Shown here in pieces: positions 54,550 to 59,262 of a DNA stretch of 59,262 bases. A program made the translations under genes and the position numbers. Below the pieces are notes generated by a model that saw only the letters and a program-made list of their open reading frames with translations, was not told the DNA's origin and ran no database searches. The DNA lies in contig JBCCLI010000001.1 of NCBI GenBank assembly GCA_039026975.1, positions 1 to 59,262 of the forward strand. The letters run 5' to 3'. The DNA is from JBCBKZ01 sp039026975 (lineage in GTDB: Bacteria; Bacteroidota; Bacteroidia; J057). Position 1 is the stretch's first letter; the number at the start of each line of letters is the position of its first letter.

Positions 54550-55281
54550 CTAGGCTTTTATCAGCTTCCAGTTTTCCCATACAAAGGGATACTGATAGGT
54601 TAACTCATGCGTAAAGGATAACTTTTCTTGTATGGCTTCCATCCTCTCCCTGGCATCAGGAAAGAAATCATGGAACTGAATCTGAAGGTTACTGATCTTA
54701 TACACCCATCCGTTGGCTAGAATTTCTTCTAGCAGTTCATACTCTCCTCCTTCAATGTTAATCTTGATTAGGTCTATCTCTCGGGTCTGTAGCTCTGCTG
54801 CTGTTCTTGAGAATGAGCGAAGATTAGCTATGATCGTTTCTTTATTCTGCCATTCATATGCCTGCTTGGTCTTAAGAATAGTAGAACTTTCTGCCATAGC
54901 ACTAAACTCTACCTCCTTATCCATAGCCGATAAGCCGTAAGGATGGATCTGGATATGCGGATTAGCTGAAAAGCGATCTTCCAATGCCCTTATGAAGTCT
55001 TCTACTGGCTCAAACACATGTATCTTACATCCATAGCGGGCAGATATTTCTGCGGCCCAGTCACCCACGTACCCACCTACGTCCCAGACTTCTGCTTCTG
55101 GAGATAAAGGATAGTCCACCCTTAGGGTTTGGTCTCCTTTCTGCTGGTACCACTTGTCTAAAGCCTCTTTATGCACAGGAACTGCTCCGGGTATCATTTT
55201 TTGGGATAGGCGAATCAGGAATTGACTGATGTAATGAAACAAGGACCCGATTTTACGAATACTTATAGCGATGATTTTCAT
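54550..55281 (-). CDS. FkbM-family methyltransferase, copy 1
   Basis: A 243-residue SAM-dependent O-methyltransferase. DVGGYVGDW (about 67-75) is the SAM-binding motif I, followed by HVFEPVEDF and IDLIKINIEGGEYELL, the FkbM family signature. In polysaccharide loci such enzymes methylate sugar hydroxyls. It overlaps the upstream GT4 gene by 4 bp and is followed by the GT11 gene after 3 bp, an arrangement repeated at 57.5-59.2 kb. Confidence 0.87.
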   Translation of the reverse strand: MKIIAISIRKIGSLFHYISQFLIRLSQKMIPGAVPVHKEALDKWYQQKGDQTLRVDYPLSPEAEVWDVGGYVGDWAAEISARYGCKIHVFEPVEDFIRALEDRFSANPHIQIHPYGLSAMDKEVEFSAMAESSTILKTKQAYEWQNKETIIANLRSFSRTAAELQTREIDLIKINIEGGEYELLEEILANGWVYKISNLQIQFHDFFPDARERMEAIQEKLSFTHELTYQYPFVWENWKLIKA

Positions 55282-56570
55282 AGAGAAGCAGATAAACTAA
55301 GGGTTTTCTTATTTAGGGCTTCTTGGTATACTCCCAGGTATTCTCTCCCGCACTTTTCCATAGAAAAGGACTTTTCAGCAAAAGTACGGGCTTCCTCACT
55401 CATAGTATGGACTATTTCAGGATTATGATAACAGGAGATAATGGCCGCAGCCATCTTATCTGGATGGATACCATCTATGAGGTAGCCAGATTTCCCGGGA
55501 ATAATCATATCCGGTAATCCTCCCGTATGAAAACCTATTACAGGTGTTCCACAAGCTATGGATTCCAGTACCGTCTGTGGAAGCGCATCATAGAGCGTAG
55601 GCATCACGAACAGATCAGAGGCGGAATACACCAGAGACTGTAGCTCCGGGGACTGTATGTATCCTAACTGAATGCATGGAATGTCTATTTCCTCCATCAA
55701 CTCCCCTCCATGACCAAATATTAAACACATAATATTTAGTCTTTCTTCTGCTAATACCTTAAGTACCGATAGCATTTCTACAAACCCTTTTCTTCGGTTA
55801 GCTATGTCTGCAGAGCCAAAGCTGATACAAAACATATCATCTGGAATATTGAGGGCCTTTCTACAGGCTTCCTTATCCAATGGAGTGAATTGGTCAAGCT
55901 CAATTCCATAATGCACTTTGTGAATCTTCTTAGCCAATTTAAACAGGCTGCTATTCATAGCCTCTCTCCATGTCCACTCGCAATTAGCAACTACATGGAT
56001 ATTTCTGTCTTTAAGAACCTCAGCTTTCAATTTCAGATTTTTTGCGGCCAAGCTTCTGTTATTATGATCTCCTAGTTGGGGGCAGCTTATACAGGAGGAT
56101 TTATAGCCTTCACATGTCCAGGAATAATGACAGCCTCCCGTAAAGGGTTCCATATCATGTAAACTCCAAATAATAGGGATTTTAGCAGGTACAGACTGGA
56201 AGAAGGAGGGATAGTCCAGGAAATTATCTATCTGATGGAGGTGGATAATATCTGCATCCGCCATGAGCTCTGGAAGAGGCGTATTTTCATGGTAACCTGC
56301 ATAGCTAAAATGCTCCAGGTGATTAGGCCTACCTGCATAGTATTTATTGATGTACCTGTAGTAGGCTTTAGCTTTTAGCTTAGCAGTATACTTCCCCAGG
56401 CCTGTATGCCGGGGATAGGTCCATTTTACATAGTGGGGATTGGAAGAAGCTTGTCCATGTGCATACACAAAATCAGCCTTCACTCCCTGTTTTCTCACGG
56501 AATGAAAAATCCGTTGAGCAGCTCTCGCTGCCCCCCCTCCTAACTGATTATTGAAGTATACAACCTTCAT
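55278..56570 (-). CDS. Family 4 glycosyltransferase with cysteine-rich acceptor loop
   Basis: A 430-residue GT-B enzyme. The N-terminal GGGAARAAQRI is a GT4 glycine-rich loop. WSLHDMEPFTGGCHYSW and CEGYKSSCISCPQLG form a cysteine-rich segment (about 135-167) typical of a WcaC/WbcM-like subgroup and may bind metal. The donor site shows GSADIANRRKGF and MPTLYDALPQTVLESIACGTPVIGF. It overlaps the downstream FkbM gene by 4 bp. Confidence 0.88.
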   Translation of the reverse strand: MKVVYFNNQLGGGAARAAQRIFHSVRKQGVKADFVYAHGQASSNPHYVKWTYPRHTGLGKYTAKLKAKAYYRYINKYYAGRPNHLEHFSYAGYHENTPLPELMADADIIHLHQIDNFLDYPSFFQSVPAKIPIIWSLHDMEPFTGGCHYSWTCEGYKSSCISCPQLGDHNNRSLAAKNLKLKAEVLKDRNIHVVANCEWTWREAMNSSLFKLAKKIHKVHYGIELDQFTPLDKEACRKALNIPDDMFCISFGSADIANRRKGFVEMLSVLKVLAEERLNIMCLIFGHGGELMEEIDIPCIQLGYIQSPELQSLVYSASDLFVMPTLYDALPQTVLESIACGTPVIGFHTGGLPDMIIPGKSGYLIDGIHPDKMAAAIISCYHNPEIVHTMSEEARTFAEKSFSMEKCGREYLGVYQEALNKKTLSLSASL

Positions 56571-56584
56571 TTCTCCAGAACCTA

Positions 56585-57529
56585 CTAATTTATGTTTAAG
56601 GCTTCTTTAATGGTTTTCTTCGCTTTTTCCTTCCAGCTAAACTTCCTGTGGAACATGAGTACCTCATTAAACACTTTCTGGTCAAACTTTTCATCCACCA
56701 TAAAGTAGATGGGATCAGCAAGCGATGCCTTTTCTATTTCAAATAACTGAAACCGAAAAGAAGGAGTAGCATTTTTATCCTGGGTATGGGTTCCTATTTC
56801 ATCAAATCCAATATTTCTAATCAGATTTACTGAGGGAACTACACATAGGAAGTTATTCAGCAGCTTATACATGTTCCAAATGTATGCCCAGGAATCTACC
56901 CTTCCTTCATAAGCAGAATCAAAGGTAGCTTCATAGTACACGGCTTCATCATATAGATTTATCTTATCATACAGCAGCCCTTGTTCCTTAACCTCCGGCC
57001 ATATAGGCATATGCACATCAAAGGTATCCCATGCCCGTTTCCATGTGGCCCATCCCCAGCAAGAGCCCGTCTTGGAAAAGTGATAGCCTGTGCCCATGCC
57101 TTCCCAGCTTCCCAAAGCATTATGACCACTAATTTCCCCTACTCGGGTATCATGCCTGTATATTTCCAGCATCTGAGAACAGAAGGAGAAAAAAGACTCT
57201 GCGGCGTAGCAATCTTCCTCCAGGATGATTCCTTCCTCTACCTCAGAAAAAAACCAGCTTATGGCAGAACTAATGGCCTTTTTACAGCCCAGATTGGATT
57301 CTCTAAATAGGGTTTTCACCTCGCATTCCCAGTCTATAGCTGCTACCACTTGCAGGCGTGCCTGCTCACATAGGTTCTTTTCTTCCGGTCTCTCTGCTCT
57401 GGGGCCATCAGCAGCTATAAACACTTGCTTAGGCTTAACCAAGCGCATCCTATCAATTACTGCTAAGGCAGTATCAGCTCTTTTGTAGATGAGCAGCAGT
57501 ACAGGTGCTATGTAAGTGTTATTCTCCAA
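56585..57529 (-). CDS. GT-A-type sugar transferase (HlpA-like)
   Basis: A 314-residue GT2-like protein. APVLLLIYKRADTAL, AADGPRAERPEE and LEEDCYAAESFF (with the acidic EED metal site, about 98-109) match the proteins annotated as nucleotide-diphospho-sugar transferases or 'hemolytic protein HlpA-like' in O-antigen clusters. WGWATWKRAW and RVDSWAYIWNMYKL follow. The likely start is TTG 57529, directly abutting the upstream stop. No ATG lies nearby in the correct part of the frame. Sugar unknown. Confidence 0.8.
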   Translation of the reverse strand: MENNTYIAPVLLLIYKRADTALAVIDRMRLVKPKQVFIAADGPRAERPEEKNLCEQARLQVVAAIDWECEVKTLFRESNLGCKKAISSAISWFFSEVEEGIILEEDCYAAESFFSFCSQMLEIYRHDTRVGEISGHNALGSWEGMGTGYHFSKTGSCWGWATWKRAWDTFDVHMPIWPEVKEQGLLYDKINLYDEAVYYEATFDSAYEGRVDSWAYIWNMYKLLNNFLCVVPSVNLIRNIGFDEIGTHTQDKNATPSFRFQLFEIEKASLADPIYFMVDEKFDQKVFNEVLMFHRKFSWKEKAKKTIKEALNIN

Positions 57530-58378
57530 TTAATGTGTGTCTATCCATTCAAAGGGTCCATCCATGATACCTAAGGGGTATTCTTGCCTCTGTTTAAACC
57601 CCAGCCAATACTTAGGTGCTAGTACCCTGGCATTTGTAATTTGATTCAAATATCCTGCCCACCAAGCAAAGGTGCTATTAGAGATGACCAATTCCCGGGC
57701 ATTCATAAGGATTTGAAAGTCTATCAAGGCAGAATTATACTCTAATTGATAGTCTATACCCTGAAAATTAGCTTCTACAAACTCCCTATCATCACTTATA
57801 ATAACGATAGGATACTGATTTTCCCTATCCAAAACGGATAAGGCGTTTTTGTAATAAGTAGCAGGAAGGCGAAAATCTTTATCTTTTAATGGAGCCAGCT
57901 CCCAGTGTTCATAGTCTCCCCTACGTATATGTAAAGCAATATAGGGCTGCTTCAACAGATCCTTTTTTTCATTATAAAATGCTTCTTGCCATTTGGTTTT
58001 TAGGGTAAAGACAGATTTTATCTCTTCAGCGTACTCCTTCCAGTACCTTTCTGACTGAAAAAAGCCTTCAAAAAAAACGTAATCGTCCACTTTTTGCAGC
58101 ACCTCTCTGGGAGGATGTACCCCCTGCTGACATACATGTGTTAAGCCTAAGTACCCATCTAATGGATTAAACATCCGCAGGAGAATATACCTCAGCATGA
58201 TGGACCACCTGATGCGGGTGTTTTTTCCTTCAGAAAAACCAGCTAAGGTAAAATGGGAGAGGGACCCTAAGCCTTCAATAAAAAAGGTGGTCTTAAGTCG
58301 ACGAGCAACAGCGTATATAAAAGCAAATTGGAAAAGTTGATTTCCTAGTCTTCCTTGAATTTTAGTGGCTACTGGCAT
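57530..58378 (-). CDS. Alpha-1,2-fucosyltransferase-like protein (GT11), copy 2
   Basis: A 282-residue GT11 homologue. GRLGNQLFQFAFIYAVARRL near the N-terminus, HIRRGDYEHW (about 149-158) and SNSTFAWWAGYL near the C-terminus are the family motifs. It is clearly diverged from copy 1 (for example GRLGNQL versus GGLGNQM), so it is unlikely to be a recent duplicate and may use a different acceptor. It starts 1 bp after the upstream FkbM gene. Confidence 0.9.
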   Translation of the reverse strand: MPVATKIQGRLGNQLFQFAFIYAVARRLKTTFFIEGLGSLSHFTLAGFSEGKNTRIRWSIMLRYILLRMFNPLDGYLGLTHVCQQGVHPPREVLQKVDDYVFFEGFFQSERYWKEYAEEIKSVFTLKTKWQEAFYNEKKDLLKQPYIALHIRRGDYEHWELAPLKDKDFRLPATYYKNALSVLDRENQYPIVIISDDREFVEANFQGIDYQLEYNSALIDFQILMNARELVISNSTFAWWAGYLNQITNARVLAPKYWLGFKQRQEYPLGIMDGPFEWIDTH

Positions 58379-58379
58379 T

Positions 58380-59207
58380 TTACGTCCAGGGGTTTTCTTT
58401 ATGGATAGCTACATAGTTTGTGGTTAGGTAGATTTCCAGTACCTCACTGTAGCTATGTACCGGAACCATTCCATCTTTCATGAGCCGGAATAGCTGATAA
58501 TTATCTTTCAGGGCGTAAAAAAAGTCCTGGAAAGTGGTACCTGAATCCAGGTTACATCCTCCAAATTCAAACTGTATAGCTTTGATTTTACCTGCCTTAA
58601 GCGTGTCAGCAGCACCTTTTAGCACTTCTAGCTCATGGCCCTCCACATCCATTTTCAGCAGATCTATCTGATCTTTCTGCTCCTTCTGCATCCAATTATC
58701 CAAAGTATCCAGAAAGATCTCCTCTCTCATTTCTTTCTCTATCCCGTGGTGTGCTAACCTTCTTTTGTACACGCTTGCCATGCCTGCCCCTTCTACGTGG
58801 TAAAACAGTTCTTTTTCTGAAGTCTCATGGCTGAGTCCGAAAGGGTAGGTATTTATCTCCCCCACTTCAGAGGTATTATCTACCAGCTTTTGGTAGGTAA
58901 AGGCTGAAGGTTCAAAGGCATGAACCTGAAAGGCCTCCCCTGCAAATACCCTGGCAATAGCATTAGCGTATTTTCCTACATTAGCCCCTACATCCAGAAT
59001 TTGAATATTAGGCTGTCCAGTTAATTTCTCTCTAAGCCAAGTTAGGAAGAACAGCTCTCCATCCTCACTGATGTCAAAGCCTGAGCCGTAATTCAGTGCC
59101 TGGAGGGCATAGGTGTGCATCCACTCAAAAAAGGCTTGACCCTTCACAGTCCTAAGCTGGCCCTTCATGAGTTTCCCTATGATTTTTTTCAGAAGCTGCT
59201 CTTTCAT
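58380..59207 (-). CDS. FkbM-family methyltransferase, copy 2
   Basis: A 275-residue SAM-dependent methyltransferase. ILDVGANVGKYANAIARVF (about 71-89) is motif I, then VHAFEPSAFTYQKL and IDLLKMDVEGHELEVL, the FkbM signature. It is the first gene of the leftward run visible in the window, starting at ATG 59207 with 55 bp left to the edge, so the operon may begin further upstream. It would methylate a sugar or related hydroxyl in the glycan. It is diverged from copy 1. Confidence 0.9.
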   Translation of the reverse strand: MKEQLLKKIIGKLMKGQLRTVKGQAFFEWMHTYALQALNYGSGFDISEDGELFFLTWLREKLTGQPNIQILDVGANVGKYANAIARVFAGEAFQVHAFEPSAFTYQKLVDNTSEVGEINTYPFGLSHETSEKELFYHVEGAGMASVYKRRLAHHGIEKEMREEIFLDTLDNWMQKEQKDQIDLLKMDVEGHELEVLKGAADTLKAGKIKAIQFEFGGCNLDSGTTFQDFFYALKDNYQLFRLMKDGMVPVHSYSEVLEIYLTTNYVAIHKENPWT

Positions 59208-59262
59208 TGTCTGTGTACTATTCTTCTAATCCCTTGTTGGTCTCCTATTCTTAATGTAACAA

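Overview
The window reads as a chromosomal segment of a Bacteroidota bacterium, most likely from the Cytophagales/Saprospiria side of the phylum. The evidence is a TonB-dependent receptor with a carboxypeptidase-like plug extension, a PorT-like type IX secretion (T9SS) barrel protein, a 1,200-residue adhesin ending in a gliding-motility-type (CHU_C, type B) sorting domain, a MuiA/DUF4139 protein, a BatA-like VWA membrane protein, little Shine-Dalgarno signal and very tight gene packing. No genus is claimed. I found no rRNA, tRNA, CRISPR array, insertion sequence or phage gene.

Region 1 (1-31 kb) is mostly housekeeping and envelope genes on both strands. It holds a cut-off ABC ATPase, a small orphan ORF, a VWA membrane protein, fabG, fmt, a TrhA/hemolysin III protein, a TPR protein, a MuiA-like protein, an alpha/beta hydrolase, ridA next to a Cys/Met-type PLP enzyme, an M28 peptidase, queA, an amidase, the lectin/Ig-repeat T9SS adhesin, two tandem paralogous barrel-like proteins, a CCA-adding-type nucleotidyltransferase, a sugar nucleotidyltransferase, a DUF952 protein, a nucleoside hydrolase, a sulfotransferase-like protein and a TonB-dependent receptor.

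Region 2 (31-35.7 kb) has an MBOAT O-acyltransferase paired with a membrane-anchored SGNH-like protein (AlgI/DltB-DltD style), galE, and the PorT-like gene.

Region 3 (35.67-59.2 kb) is one long leftward run of 21 genes that mostly overlap or lie within 25 bp of each other. It is a surface or exopolysaccharide locus: about 11 glycosyltransferases (including two alpha-1,2-fucosyltransferase-like GT11 enzymes), two FkbM methyltransferases, two UDP-GlcNAc 2-epimerase homologues, an AsnB-type amidotransferase, a Wzy/O-antigen-ligase-type polymerase, a WcaF-like acetyltransferase, an SGNH lipoprotein, a barrel-like outer-membrane protein and a 966-residue secreted LamG-domain protein of unknown activity. 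The initiating sugar-phosphate transferase, Wzx flippase and Wza/Wzc exporters are not in the window and presumably lie upstream, beyond its right edge.

The best candidates for something undescribed are the LamG protein inside the polysaccharide operon, the WcaF/SGNH-lipoprotein/barrel trio at the end of the same operon, the MBOAT/SGNH-like pair with an unusual C-terminal motif, and the 684-bp higher-order repeat in the adhesin gene.
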